From: an uncultured Muriicola sp.
Lineage (GTDB): Bacteria > Bacteroidota > Bacteroidia > Flavobacteriales > Flavobacteriaceae
Length of the DNA: 40,047 nt
Direction: 5' to 3'
Assembly: GCF_947258935.1 (NCBI RefSeq)
Contig: NZ_CAMYKH010000009.1
Location: 1 to 40,047, forward strand
Numbering within the stretch: the first letter of the stretch is position 1; every line of letters begins with the position of its first letter. This document shows, piece after piece, positions 17,086 through 25,834 of the stretch. Made by a program: the position numbers and the translations under genes. Below the pieces are notes generated by a model. That model was not told where the DNA came from. It ran no database searches and saw nothing but the letters and a program-made list of their open reading frames with translations.

Positions 17086-18666
17086 CTAGCTTTTATATTT
17101 CTTAACCATATCCTGGCATACCGAAGTAAGGGTATCTGTTGCCTCATCGGTTAGTTTTCCTGCTTTTAGGGTGTCTAAAACGTCCCGGTGTTTTGCATTT
17201 AAAAACTCAAGGTAGTCTCTTTCAAAATCTTTTACTTTCTCCACAGGAACATCTCGCAATAGGTTCTTAGAACCGGCATAAATGATAGCAACTTGATCTT
17301 CCACAGTAAAAGGATCGTTTTGTGCCTGCTTCAATATCTCAACATTCCTACGTCCTTTTTCAATTACGTTAAGTGTAGCTGCGTCAAGATCTGATCCGAA
17401 TTTAGAAAAGGCTTCAAGTTCCCGGAACTGAGCCTGGTCTAACTTTAACGTCCCTGCTACCTTCTTCATAGATTTGATCTGAGCATTTCCTCCTACCCTG
17501 GAAACCGAGATTCCCACATTGATCGCTGGTCTTACGCCCTGGTTGAATAAATCCTGCTCCAGGAAGATCTGACCATCTGTAATGGAGATCACGTTTGTTG
17601 GAATATAAGCAGAAACATCTCCAGCTTGTGTTTCAATAATTGGCAGGGCCGTTAATGAGCCTCCACCTTTTACCATAGGTTTTAAGACATCCGGAAGGTC
17701 ATTCATGTTCTTTGCTATGGCATCGTCATCGATCACTTTCGCAGCACGCTCTAAGAGTCTGGAGTGAAGATAAAACACATCTCCCGGATAAGCTTCCCTT
17801 CCCGGTGGACGTCTAAGCAATAAAGATACTTCTCTGTAGGCAACGGCTTGTTTGGATAAATCATCATAAATGATCAAAGCCGGACGACCTGAATCTCTAA
17901 AATATTCGCCGACAGCAGCTCCTGCGAAGGGCGCATATACCTGCATTGGAGCCGGATCTGAAGCGTTGGCGGCAACTATTGTTGTATAGGCTAGAGCGCC
18001 TTTGTCTTCCAATGTTTTTGCGATGTTCGCTACCGTAGAAGCTTTTTGACCAATGGCCACATATATACAATATACAGGTTCCCCTGCATCGTAAAATTCC
18101 TTCTGGTTGATGATCGTATCAATACATACCGTGGTTTTCCCGGTCTGACGGTCGCCAATTACCAGTTCCCGTTGTCCCCTACCAATCGGGATCATAGCAT
18201 CGATAGCCTTGACTCCTGTTTGAAGCGGCTCGTTTACCGGCTGACGAAAGATCACACCAGGTGCTTTTCTTTCCAATGGCATTTCATATGTTTTACCGGC
18301 AATAGGTCCTTTCCCATCAATTGGAGTTCCTAAGGTGTCAACCACACGACCAACTATTCCTTCACCTACATTGATAGAAGCAATGCGCTGTGTTCTTTTT
18401 ACTGTAGTTCCTTCTTTGACCCCTCTTGACGGGCCAAGAAGTACCACCCCAACGTTGTCTTCTTCCAGGTTTAGAACAATACCCTCAAGGCCTCCTTCAA
18501 GCTCAACCAATTCTCCGTATTGTACATTGGAAAGACCATAAACACGGGCAATACCATCACCAACCTGCAAAACGGTGCCTATTTCATCCAAGGTTGCTTT
18601 AGCTTCAAAGCCCGATAATTGTTTCTTTAAAATTGCCGATACTTCAGCGGCTTTAACTCCTGCCAT
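17086..18666 (-). CDS. atpA: F1 ATP synthase alpha subunit
   Basis: Non-catalytic nucleotide-binding subunit of the alpha3beta3 hexamer. The 526 residues show an N-terminal beta-barrel (about 25-95), the P-loop GDRQTGKTT (about 170-178), the conserved [28 protein letters not shown] stretch (read in parts, about 305-335) with the arginine-containing SVSRVGG motif near 390, and a helical C terminus. The N-terminal extension [17 protein letters not shown] contacts the delta subunit. It is separated from atpH by 59 bases containing a nested hairpin. Confidence 0.98.
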   Translation of the reverse strand: MAGVKAAEVSAILKKQLSGFEAKATLDEIGTVLQVGDGIARVYGLSNVQYGELVELEGGLEGIVLNLEEDNVGVVLLGPSRGVKEGTTVKRTQRIASINVGEGIVGRVVDTLGTPIDGKGPIAGKTYEMPLERKAPGVIFRQPVNEPLQTGVKAIDAMIPIGRGQRELVIGDRQTGKTTVCIDTIINQKEFYDAGEPVYCIYVAIGQKASTVANIAKTLEDKGALAYTTIVAANASDPAPMQVYAPFAGAAVGEYFRDSGRPALIIYDDLSKQAVAYREVSLLLRRPPGREAYPGDVFYLHSRLLERAAKVIDDDAIAKNMNDLPDVLKPMVKGGGSLTALPIIETQAGDVSAYIPTNVISITDGQIFLEQDLFNQGVRPAINVGISVSRVGGNAQIKSMKKVAGTLKLDQAQFRELEAFSKFGSDLDAATLNVIEKGRRNVEILKQAQNDPFTVEDQVAIIYAGSKNLLRDVPVEKVKDFERDYLEFLNAKHRDVLDTLKAGKLTDEATDTLTSVCQDMVKKYKS

Positions 18667-18682
18667 ATGATTAAATATATGT

Positions 18683-18715
18683 CGAAGCGCAAAGGATTAC
18701 TCCTTTTTAACTTCG
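18683..18715 (-). repeat. Nested inverted repeat between atpH and atpA
   Basis: CGAAG/CTTCG (18683-18687 and 18711-18715) encloses AAAGGA/TCCTTT (18691-18696 and 18701-18706). On the minus-strand mRNA this gives a short stem just before the atpA ATG, in the largest gap among atpF-H-A-G. It could affect mRNA processing or translation; the stem is modest. Confidence 0.4.
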
Positions 18716-18725
18716 TAATTAAGAT

Positions 18726-19265
18726 TTATATGCTTTTAGTAAATTCTCTTTTGATCGTATTCAATTTATTTGCGATGCTCGCGTCGTATTGCAGGTCGCC
18801 TACCCTTAGGATAAAACCACCAACAATACTTTTATCTATCTCATTTTTTATGGTGATCTTATTCCCGGTTATTGAAGATACCTTGCTTAACACTTTTTTC
18901 TCCAATTCACCAGATAAAGGGACCGCTGTTGTAACAAAGGCCGCACCCTCACCCTTTAGATCTTCGTTTAGAATGATATACTTTAAGGCCACTTCATTCA
19001 ATAAAGAGATCCTCCTATTTTGAATTAAAAGATCAATAAGGCCTTCTGTGATCGCATGACTCCCTTTAAAGATTGCCATGAGGGCCTTTTTCTTTAATTC
19101 TCCTTTTAAAACCGGACTTCCCAGCATTTCGCGTAAGTCTTTGCTTGCACTCATAGTTGCAACTATGGAACGCATATCCTCCTCTAAGACGTCTGTCTTT
19201 TTCTTCTCAACCGCAAAATTTAAGATCGCTTTTGCGTAGCGTGCTGCTGCTCTGGATTCGTTCAT
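18726..19265 (-). CDS. atpH: F1 ATP synthase delta subunit
   Basis: Peripheral-stalk subunit tying the b subunits to the top of F1. The 179 residues begin with the conserved MNESRAAARYAKAILNFAVE helix, form the six-helix N-terminal domain (about 1-105) and a C-terminal part with IDKSIVGGFILRVGDLQYDASIANKL, a family hallmark. It begins 6 bases after the atpF stop. Confidence 0.95.
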   Translation of the reverse strand: MNESRAAARYAKAILNFAVEKKKTDVLEEDMRSIVATMSASKDLREMLGSPVLKGELKKKALMAIFKGSHAITEGLIDLLIQNRRISLLNEVALKYIILNEDLKGEGAAFVTTAVPLSGELEKKVLSKVSSITGNKITIKNEIDKSIVGGFILRVGDLQYDASIANKLNTIKREFTKSI

Positions 19266-19271
19266 AGGGTG

Positions 19272-19772
19272 TTAGTTCAATTTTAGGTCTCCTAACATAT
19301 CATCGACCAATTTTAATTGCTTGTCCTTATTGGTCAATTGTTCTTTTAATACTTTTTCAGCGATCTGAACAGAAAGATCAGCCACCTGATTCTTGATCTC
19401 AGCCACGGCAGCTTTCTTTTCGCCATCTATGGTTGCTTTGGCCTGAGCGATCATCTTGTCTCCTTCTACCTTTGCCTGTTCCTTGGCATTTGCCATCATT
19501 TTTTCTCGTAATTCACGAGCCTCTTTCAACATGGCTTCGCGTTCTCCACGGGCCTCCTTTAAAAGCTTTTCGCTATCTGCAGTAACATTCTGCATTTCCT
19601 TTTTAGCGTCCTCTGCAGCTGCCAGTGCATTCTTGATCCCTTCTTCACGATCATCTACCGCATTGAGGATAGGTTTCCATGCGTATTTGTAAAGCAAAAG
19701 AAGTAATAGTACAAATAACAGGGTTTGCCAAACGAATAACCCGAACGAAAAATCATTTAATAATTTATCCAT
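19272..19772 (-). CDS. atpF: F0 ATP synthase b subunit
   Basis: Peripheral stalk subunit: one transmembrane helix (about 8-28, FGLFVWQTLLFVLLLLLLYK) followed by a long charged coiled coil to residue 166 that dimerises and meets delta. I place the start at ATG 19772 (MDKLLNDF), the usual beginning; an in-frame TTG at 19805 lies close to the atpE-atpF hairpin and is unlikely. It is preceded by a strong stem-loop that separates it from atpE. Confidence 0.95.
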   Translation of the reverse strand: MDKLLNDFSFGLFVWQTLLFVLLLLLLYKYAWKPILNAVDDREEGIKNALAAAEDAKKEMQNVTADSEKLLKEARGEREAMLKEARELREKMMANAKEQAKVEGDKMIAQAKATIDGEKKAAVAEIKNQVADLSVQIAEKVLKEQLTNKDKQLKLVDDMLGDLKLN

Positions 19773-19810
19773 AAATAAAATCTTTATGCATTTAATTTTA
19801 AACAAAGGAG

Positions 19811-19833
19811 GGCCATAACCAACCGTTATGGCC
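19811..19833 (-). repeat. Strong stem-loop between atpE and atpF
   Basis: GGCCATAAC and GTTATGGCC form a perfect 9-base-pair stem with a 5-base loop, 20 bases after the atpE stop and 38 bases before atpF. The minus strand continues CTCCTTTG, not a U-run, so it is not a typical terminator. It may stabilise the atpE end of the mRNA or give partial termination, in keeping with the high copy number of subunit c. Confidence 0.7.
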
Positions 19834-19853
19834 GTTTCCTTTAATTGTTAGAT

Positions 19854-20045
19854 TTAGACGGCAAAAAGGGCCGCAAAACCAATACCTTCAATAAGCGCCG
19901 CTACAATTAGCATTGCTGTTTGAATCTTTCCGTAGGCCTCTGGCTGACGGGCAATGGCATCCATAGCAGAACCACCGATTCTACCAATACCAATACCAAC
20001 ACCAATTACTACTAAACCTGCACCTACCATTACTGGAATTTCCAT
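19854..20045 (-). CDS. atpE: F0 ATP synthase c subunit
   Basis: Membrane ring subunit carrying the ion. The 63 residues form two helices: the first glycine-rich (GLVVIGVGIGIGRIGGSAMDA), the polar loop ARQPEAYGKI, the second with the essential carboxylate in ALIEGIGF. The sodium-binding signature (Gln in helix 1, Glu followed by Ser/Thr in helix 2) is absent, so proton coupling is expected. It is at the short end for subunit c, as in other Bacteroidota. Flanked by atpB 62 bases upstream and the stem-loop downstream. Confidence 0.97.
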   Translation of the reverse strand: MEIPVMVGAGLVVIGVGIGIGRIGGSAMDAIARQPEAYGKIQTAMLIVAALIEGIGFAALFAV

Positions 20046-20107
20046 ACTCTATCTAGTTTAAAATTAAAATTCAACATTTAACCTCTTCCCTTTTGAAGAA
20101 AAGGCTA

Positions 20108-21238
20108 TTACAAATGAGCCAGTTCCGGCTCCTCCTCATGATGATCGTGTTCTTCAGAGGCAAAGCCAAAATAAAGAGAAGATAACATCGTGAAGATATA
20201 CGCCTGTAACAGGGCTACTAATATTTCTATCAATGTGATGGCAAAAGCCAGAAAAAATGACAAGGGACTACCAATCCAACTTTTAAAGATGAACATCAAT
20301 CCAATAAGACTCATCAATACAATATGTCCTGCCTGCATGTTCGCATACAAACGAATCAAAAGCGCAAAAGGCTTAATGATCAGTCCCAATAATTCTATCG
20401 GAACCAGGATGATATATATAGGTAATTTCCCGTACCAGGGCATGGCATTTCCCAGGGGATCTACCAAATGTTTCCAATAGTCCTTTGTTCCGGTAAAATT
20501 TGTGATTAGGAACGTCAACAAGGCCAGGCCAAAAGTGATTGCAATATTCCCAGTAACATTGACCCCAAGTGGAGTAAGTCCAAACATATTCAGGAACCAA
20601 ATAAAAAAGAAAATAGTTAAAAGAAATGGCATGTATTTCCTATATCGCTTTTCTCCTATGGTTGGCTTTGCAATATCGTCTCTTATATAAAGTACTATAG
20701 GTTCAAAGAATCTTCCGGCTCCGGTTGGTACGCCATTATTTTTTGCATATGACCGTGCCAAACTGGAAAATAACCAAAGCATTAAAAGCCCTGTAATGAT
20801 CATCATCACTACATTCTTAGTAACAGAAAAGTCGATCGGCTTTAGATTGGTAGCATGACCTTCTTCGTCATAGGTCATAGTTCCTTCTGCATCCGTTTTA
20901 TAGATCTTCCCGTGGTCTAAGGCGTAATAGTTGCCCCCTGCCTGAGCAAGCGTTTCGCCATGATGAAATTGAGAGGAGGAAAAAACATGGATCCCATTGT
21001 CCCAAAGGATAATAGGTAAAGGAAGTCCTATGTAAACGTGTTTTCCGCTGTCTTCGGTATATGAAAAAATAGAAAAATCGTGTGAATCTTTAAGGTGATG
21101 ATCTATATACTCTTTGATCTCGGTTTTCAAGTCCTTTTTTGTCCCCTCTGAGGTTTCTTCTTTGGCAGTAGCAGATAGGCTGTACCCCAGGAATATCGAA
21201 CAAATTAATAGAACTTTAATCGTAAAAAGGCTTCTCAT
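20108..21238 (-). CDS. atpB: F0 ATP synthase a subunit
   Basis: Stator channel subunit for protons. The 376 residues start with a signal-peptide-like segment (about 1-25) and a long hydrophilic extension (about 26-135, containing HHLKDSHDFSIFSYTED) typical of Bacteroidota, then five or six transmembrane helices. The essential arginine is visible in LLIRLYANMQAGHIVL, with later polar residues in ILVALLQAYIFTMLSSLY. The C terminus is His/Glu-rich. An exact -7 box lies 34 bases before the ATG, so the atp genes can be transcribed separately from the sprE-bactofilin genes upstream. Confidence 0.96.
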   Translation of the reverse strand: MRSLFTIKVLLICSIFLGYSLSATAKEETSEGTKKDLKTEIKEYIDHHLKDSHDFSIFSYTEDSGKHVYIGLPLPIILWDNGIHVFSSSQFHHGETLAQAGGNYYALDHGKIYKTDAEGTMTYDEEGHATNLKPIDFSVTKNVVMMIITGLLMLWLFSSLARSYAKNNGVPTGAGRFFEPIVLYIRDDIAKPTIGEKRYRKYMPFLLTIFFFIWFLNMFGLTPLGVNVTGNIAITFGLALLTFLITNFTGTKDYWKHLVDPLGNAMPWYGKLPIYIILVPIELLGLIIKPFALLIRLYANMQAGHIVLMSLIGLMFIFKSWIGSPLSFFLAFAITLIEILVALLQAYIFTMLSSLYFGFASEEHDHHEEEPELAHL

Positions 21239-21272
21239 ATTCTTTTAAAATGCGGGTCTCTAAAAATCGGTG

Positions 21273-21280
21273 CAAATGTA
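21273..21280 (-). promoter_or_regulatory. Promoter -7 box before atpB
   Basis: TACATTTG on the minus strand matches TAnnTTTG and lies 34 bases before the atpB ATG, in the only sizeable gap (120 bases) of the sprE-to-atpG run. No clear -33 TTG is visible at the right spacing. Confidence 0.5.
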
Positions 21281-21358
21281 AGGCATTCTTATAAAAAGAA
21301 AAAAGCAATTAGAAGTTTATTTTAAAGGCCTTTGAGAGGGATAAAGAGGTCTTTAAAT

Positions 21359-21751
21359 TTATTTTAAAGTATTGAGCATTTTAGCGGTGTAAACCGTCTC
21401 AAAAATCAAACACAGAAGGTAGGGAATAAAAAAAGCGGCAAATTCGGATTTAGAGACAATTCCGTCTGCCCTGTATCCCGGATAAAAAACGAGAAAGAAG
21501 ATCAAGAATTTCAGCATACTCCCGCCCATGTACAGAAACCCAATTTGGTTTTTGAGTTTTTTTCGCAAGGCAAACAGGGTAAGAAAAATGGCCAATGCGA
21601 GAATAAAATTCAGGATATAGGATAAAAGAAGCATATCTGACCATTTGGGAATACTCAGATAAGATTGTGCTTGTAAATGGATCAATAATAGAATTCCCAG
21701 AGAACCGGTAAGAAACAAGACATATGAGGTGACCAGTCTGGGTAGTGCCAT
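21359..21751 (-). CDS. Small polytopic membrane protein of the ATP synthase cluster (DUF6168-like)
   Basis: A 130-residue protein that is nearly all membrane, with four hydrophobic helices (about 7-27, 38-60, 68-90 and 105-125). It sits exactly where many Flavobacteriaceae carry a DUF6168-type protein next to atpB, and I assign it there from memory with moderate confidence. Its ATG shares one base with the end of the AtpZ/I-like gene, so the two are coupled. A role in F0 assembly is plausible from position only. Confidence 0.65.
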   Translation of the reverse strand: MALPRLVTSYVLFLTGSLGILLLIHLQAQSYLSIPKWSDMLLLSYILNFILALAIFLTLFALRKKLKNQIGFLYMGGSMLKFLIFFLVFYPGYRADGIVSKSEFAAFFIPYLLCLIFETVYTAKMLNTLK

Positions 21752-21981
21752 TAATACTTTACTCTTTTAAGCTGAAGTAACACCACATAAATTGCAATAG
21801 CCACCCCTATCATAGTAGCAATGGCTGTGAAAATGCGTTTTTCTGTTTGATAATGTTCATCTAACCAGATCCCTCCTTTGGCCGATAAAAAAATAATAAA
21901 ACCCATTTCAATTCCAATACCAGATAAAATGGCGATGTTCTTTAACGGATTTCTTCCTTTAGGAGGCTTTTGCTGGTTCAT
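21751..21981 (-). CDS. AtpZ/AtpI family protein
   Basis: A 76-residue protein with two transmembrane helices (about 15-35 and 47-68) and the GIGIEMGFIIFLSAKGGIWLDEHY pattern (about 20-43) of AtpZ/AtpI, small proteins coded at the head of atp operons that help c-ring assembly or magnesium supply. It overlaps the bactofilin gene by 23 bases and the following gene by one base, so translation of all three is likely linked. Confidence 0.85.
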   Translation of the reverse strand: MNQQKPPKGRNPLKNIAILSGIGIEMGFIIFLSAKGGIWLDEHYQTEKRIFTAIATMIGVAIAIYVVLLQLKRVKY

Positions 21982-22432
21982 TTTTGTTGCCTACCACAGA
22001 AGATTTATATGATGAGGTTGAAGAAGAAGCTGCAGTTCCAACATTACTTCCTGAAGAAGTGCTTAAAGAACCTTTGCCTTTCATATTACAAGAAGCATTA
22101 AAGGTAGCTCCGGGTTCTACTGCTAGTTTGGCCACAGAGACCGTGCCTTCGATTACTGCCGATGACTTTAGCGTTAAAAGCTCGGATACCAATAATTCTC
22201 CGTTGAAGCTTCCTTCAATATCGGCATTTAGGCATTCTACTTTCCCATGGATATAGCCATCTTTACCAATGACTACCTTCCCTGAGGTTTTTAAATTGCC
22301 ATTAAGTTTTCCGTCAATTCTAAAATCTGCTTCAGAGACTATATCTCCTTTTATCTTAGTGTTCTTTTCAATTCTGTTAGGTTGTCCTCCAATTTCGGTC
22401 ATAGCTCTGGGTTTTTTGTTATCTGAAAACAT
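21959..22432 (-). CDS. Bactofilin (polymer-forming cytoskeletal protein)
   Basis: The 157 residues carry the bactofilin core (about 22-115), a right-handed beta-helix read as short repeats such as DFRIDGKLNGNLKTSGKVVIG, YIHGKVECLNADIEGSFNGE and SSAVIEGTVSVAKLAVEPGA, with a Ser-rich disordered tail. Bactofilins polymerise without nucleotides at the inner membrane and position cell-wall or motility machinery. It lies 4 bases after sprE and overlaps AtpZ/I by 23 bases, tying the cytoskeletal gene to a gliding/secretion gene on one side and the ATP synthase on the other. Confidence 0.9.
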   Translation of the reverse strand: MFSDNKKPRAMTEIGGQPNRIEKNTKIKGDIVSEADFRIDGKLNGNLKTSGKVVIGKDGYIHGKVECLNADIEGSFNGELLVSELLTLKSSAVIEGTVSVAKLAVEPGATFNASCNMKGKGSLSTSSGSNVGTAASSSTSSYKSSVVGNKNEPAKAS

Positions 22433-22436
22433 GGAT

Positions 22437-24992
22437 TTAGGGTTTTGGGGTTAAATTCTGTCGTCTGTAGTCTTCTATATTCTTGTGGATCTGTACTGTT
22501 TTGTAGTTGTTAGATAAAATTACAAAATTCTCGTTAGCGATCCTGTAATCTTTGTTGTTTTTTAGCAGTTCAACGTACCCTAAGGCAAAATCCCTCGACT
22601 TAAATCCATGGACAACAACAAATTCATCCTCCAAATTGTAGATGTCCTTAGACACCTTATTACTGTAATTCAGATCCTTGATAGAGGCCTCCAATCTCTT
22701 TATTAGACGCAAAGCGGCAGCATCATTGCTTCTTTTAAAAGGGAACACTACTTTCCAATTTCCCCCAGAGTCTAAACCGTTTTCCGCCGAAAATTCGTTG
22801 GGTTCTAGTTTTGGAAGTTGTTCTGCAACCATTTCCTGTGCTTTTTTTCCTTCAGGCTGATTTGGATAGTTTAAGGCCACATAGTTCAGTGCCTCTTTAA
22901 ATTCTTTAAATCCCTGCAGTCTGCCAATGGCAGTTGCTTTTAACATTTCAAATTTTGGCACTATGGGATCCCCGGGGAACATATTGATACTTTCTTCAGA
23001 TCCCGTTATCACTCTAAGAAATTCCTGAGCTTCAAAAAGCTGGTACAACCGGGCATAGCGTGCCTCCGGACTATCCTCTGAAGCCTCTAACACGGCCTGA
23101 GGGTTTAGTAGGATCTCTGCATAGCGAGAGCTCGGGTGATTGCGAATGATATTTTCTTTCATGTCCAGAGCCAAAGGACTACCTACTTCTTCGTAGATCT
23201 TGAATAGATTGTATTTAGAAGGGAGCACTAACCGCTCTTCGGGAGATGATTCTAAGACCCTTTCCAATTTTGCTGCGGCCAGCATATTTTCCTTGAACTT
23301 TTCTTTATAAATAAGACCGAGCTGATAATTAGCAAAATTTCGTTCTCTATCCAGGCTATCAATAACGGCAACATCAGTAGGGACCCTGTCCAGATAATAA
23401 TCGAGTGAATATTTAAGGTCTTCCGGGATCTCACCTTGCTCATCACCCTCAGTCTCTGTTCCTATAGCGGTCAGGTCAAAGCCCTGAGCGGTATTTTTAG
23501 TGCTCCAACGCCAGTCATCTTCCAATGTTCTGTTGCCCCATTTATTCTTAAAGTCGGTCTTCCCATACCCAAGACTGGTAATATTATAGAAATAGAACTT
23601 TCCTTTATTTTCTTTCCCTCCTTTAGATTCACCAAATACTGCAAAGCCCGCATTGAGGCGCGACTCTTCTTTTGCCGCCAATTCGTCAGCCTTAGCTTTC
23701 AGCTGATCAATATAGGCCTGGAAATAGACTTTTCGTCCTTCTAATGGCATTTTATAAACTGTGATCACACTATCCGCATATTGCACAGTACTTTCATAGG
23801 TTATGACATCTTCAAGATTATCGAGTTTCTTTTTTATAGTACGGTATTTCTTGGTATTCTCCGGCAGGTTAGGTAAAACGCTGTCAAAGTATGCACCGGC
23901 AGTTTTATATTCATTATCATCAAAATAATGTTCGGCCAGGTCCTCGTAGTTAAGTGCAAATAATTGAGGCGATTGATTGGCTGCCCTAAGTGATCTATTG
24001 TAGTAGGCCAGGGAAAGGCTGTCTTGTTCCAGGGTATTGTGATATACGGCAATTTGCCTGAAGATCTTATCTAAGAAAGGGCGATTCTCCCTGTTTATTT
24101 CGAGCCAGGTGAGGTATTCAAGCAGATCTTCCTTATTCTCATTTGTGATACCAATATTTTGAATTTTTTGTAAATGCGCATTTACCCAATATACTCTTGG
24201 TGTTTTACGCTGTAGGTCTATGATCTTATCAAAAGCGTAGTTGGCACTGTCCTTAAATCCAAGTTGATTGTACAATTGCCCAATAATAAAATAATAACGC
24301 CCTTTTTCCGCATTTTTTTTAGTGTAAGCAGAGGCTATCTTCAATTGCTGTATGGCTGTATCAGGAGCTTTGAGGTTGATATAAGCCTGCGCCATCATAG
24401 CCCGGGCATCTGCGTATTCCTGATCTTTTAATCTTTCGTATTTTAAAAGTCGTCTTAAGTTTCGTAGAGCAAGTTCCTCATTTTCTAATCGGATATTGGT
24501 CTTTTCTCTCCAAATGGTTGCTTCGTTCAGCTTGTTGCTTTCTGAGTATTTCTGCAGGATGTAATTGAAGGCTTCAATTGCGGGCACGTATCGTTGGTCA
24601 AAATACCGGGCTTTCCCTAAGAGTAAGAAGGCTTCATCGGTCTGAGGGTTGCGTTCCTCATCCCCTATCTCCATACTGTGCTTTTGAATGGCCTTGGTTG
24701 CTTTGTCTTCCGCCCTTATAAAGTTGGGATTATTATCTTCAGAATCTAATTTAATCTCATCGGTAACTTCGAGGCGTTCTACCGGCAAAAGTTCCCAATA
24801 ATTATCACGGTAGGTTTCATTTAATTGCTCCCTACCTTCCTCAAAAGCAAGGTTGCCATTATACAGTACATTGTACTTGGTGTTGAGGGCATGCCAATTT
24901 CTGTTGAGAAAGGCGTCTTTTTTAGTAGAGCAGGCACTTAGAAGCAGGGCTCCACTAAGCCAAATGATATGAAAAGAGTTTTGAAGCTTCAA
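22437..24992 (-). CDS. sprE: Gliding motility / type IX secretion lipoprotein SprE (PorW)
   Basis: An 851-residue lipoprotein (lipobox LSAC, Cys21) with the characteristic start of the mature protein, FLNRNWHALNTKYNVLYNGN, followed by many TPR-like helical repeats (about 90-420 and 560-740). SprE is needed for gliding and type IX secretion in Flavobacterium, and PorW for the same secretion system in Porphyromonas; both act as periplasmic lipoproteins. The start is TTG: frame inspection shows no ATG or GTG between it and the upstream stop, and TTG gives an ideal signal peptide. It heads the bactofilin-AtpZ/I run. Family call is from sequence pattern. Confidence 0.88.
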   Translation of the reverse strand: MKLQNSFHIIWLSGALLLSACSTKKDAFLNRNWHALNTKYNVLYNGNLAFEEGREQLNETYRDNYWELLPVERLEVTDEIKLDSEDNNPNFIRAEDKATKAIQKHSMEIGDEERNPQTDEAFLLLGKARYFDQRYVPAIEAFNYILQKYSESNKLNEATIWREKTNIRLENEELALRNLRRLLKYERLKDQEYADARAMMAQAYINLKAPDTAIQQLKIASAYTKKNAEKGRYYFIIGQLYNQLGFKDSANYAFDKIIDLQRKTPRVYWVNAHLQKIQNIGITNENKEDLLEYLTWLEINRENRPFLDKIFRQIAVYHNTLEQDSLSLAYYNRSLRAANQSPQLFALNYEDLAEHYFDDNEYKTAGAYFDSVLPNLPENTKKYRTIKKKLDNLEDVITYESTVQYADSVITVYKMPLEGRKVYFQAYIDQLKAKADELAAKEESRLNAGFAVFGESKGGKENKGKFYFYNITSLGYGKTDFKNKWGNRTLEDDWRWSTKNTAQGFDLTAIGTETEGDEQGEIPEDLKYSLDYYLDRVPTDVAVIDSLDRERNFANYQLGLIYKEKFKENMLAAAKLERVLESSPEERLVLPSKYNLFKIYEEVGSPLALDMKENIIRNHPSSRYAEILLNPQAVLEASEDSPEARYARLYQLFEAQEFLRVITGSEESINMFPGDPIVPKFEMLKATAIGRLQGFKEFKEALNYVALNYPNQPEGKKAQEMVAEQLPKLEPNEFSAENGLDSGGNWKVVFPFKRSNDAAALRLIKRLEASIKDLNYSNKVSKDIYNLEDEFVVVHGFKSRDFALGYVELLKNNKDYRIANENFVILSNNYKTVQIHKNIEDYRRQNLTPKP

Positions 24993-25072
24993 AATTATCG
25001 GTATTCGTACGATATGTAAACTCTAAAACCGCCCGTTTAGTATACTGCTACTCGATAAAATGCATGCTTCTT

Positions 25073-25092
25073 TTGGAATAGATCTATTTCAA
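25073..25092. repeat. 20-base palindrome between the ABC transporter and sprE
   Basis: A palindrome centred on AATAGATCTATT extends to 20 bases with one G-T pair, nested in a wider GCTTC/GAAGC repeat (25066-25070 and 25100-25104). It lies 31 bases after the ABC ATPase stop and about 80 bases before sprE. It may be the ABC transcript's terminator or a protein site in the sprE upstream region; there is no good U-run on either strand. Confidence 0.4.
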
Positions 25093-25123
25093 TAAAAACG
25101 AAGCCGCAATAAGGGTGATTTTC

Positions 25124-25819
25124 CTATCCTCCAAAAAAGGTTTCCAGTTCTTTTAAGGTCTGGGTAGACGTTTGGATATCTTTTACGATCTCTCCTTTAT
25201 TAAGCACAACAATACGTTCGCATACTTCAGTGACATGGATAAGGTCATGACTAGAAACCAAGACGGTAACGTCATTGTTTTCTGCCAGGTCCCTAATGAT
25301 CTGTTTAAGTCGGATCTGGGTAGTAGGATCAAGGTTGGCAAAAGGTTCATCGAGAATAATCACTTCGGGGCTGCCAATAAATGAGGCAACAATACCCACT
25401 TTTTTCTGATTTCCTTTAGAAAGATCCCGGAGGTATTTCTTTTGCCCCAAGATCTCACCATGGAAGAAATTCTCAAAGGTCCCTATCAATGAATCAACAT
25501 CGGCCTTGTTTTGCCCGCGTAATTCTCCAATAAAATAGAAGTATTCTTCAGGGGTGAGGTATCCTATCAGGAATGTCTCATCTATAAAAGCCGAGGTAAA
25601 GGGTTTCCAAGCCTCGCTGATGTCTACCTGCACTTCATTGTTTATGATCTTTCCTGTGGTAGGCTGAATAAGATCTAGTAAAAGACTAAAAAATGTGGTC
25701 TTCCCCGCCCCATTGTTTCCAACCAGGCCAAAACTTTGTCCTTTTGGGATCTCCAGAGATGGAATATTCAAAACGGTTTGGGTTCCGTAGGTTTTGGTGA
25801 TGTCGTGAACTGTGATCAT
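25124..25819 (-). CDS. ABC transporter ATP-binding protein
   Basis: Cytoplasmic ATPase half of a transporter. The 231 residues contain Walker A GNNGAGKTT (34-42), the signature variant LSKGNQKKVG (about 134-143), Walker B VIILDEPFANLDP (about 154-166) and the H-loop SSHDL. It resembles the NatA/CcmA-like exporter ATPases. It begins 15 bases after the DUF5687 membrane protein and is surely its partner. The substrate is unknown. Confidence 0.93.
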   Translation of the reverse strand: MITVHDITKTYGTQTVLNIPSLEIPKGQSFGLVGNNGAGKTTFFSLLLDLIQPTTGKIINNEVQVDISEAWKPFTSAFIDETFLIGYLTPEEYFYFIGELRGQNKADVDSLIGTFENFFHGEILGQKKYLRDLSKGNQKKVGIVASFIGSPEVIILDEPFANLDPTTQIRLKQIIRDLAENNDVTVLVSSHDLIHVTEVCERIVVLNKGEIVKDIQTSTQTLKELETFFGG

Positions 25820-25834
25820 ATGTAAAAAATGTAT

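Noticed and set aside
24990-24997. Exact -7 box overlapping the sprE TTG start
   Set aside because: If used, transcription would begin inside the coding region with no later start codon in the signal peptide, so the match is probably accidental.
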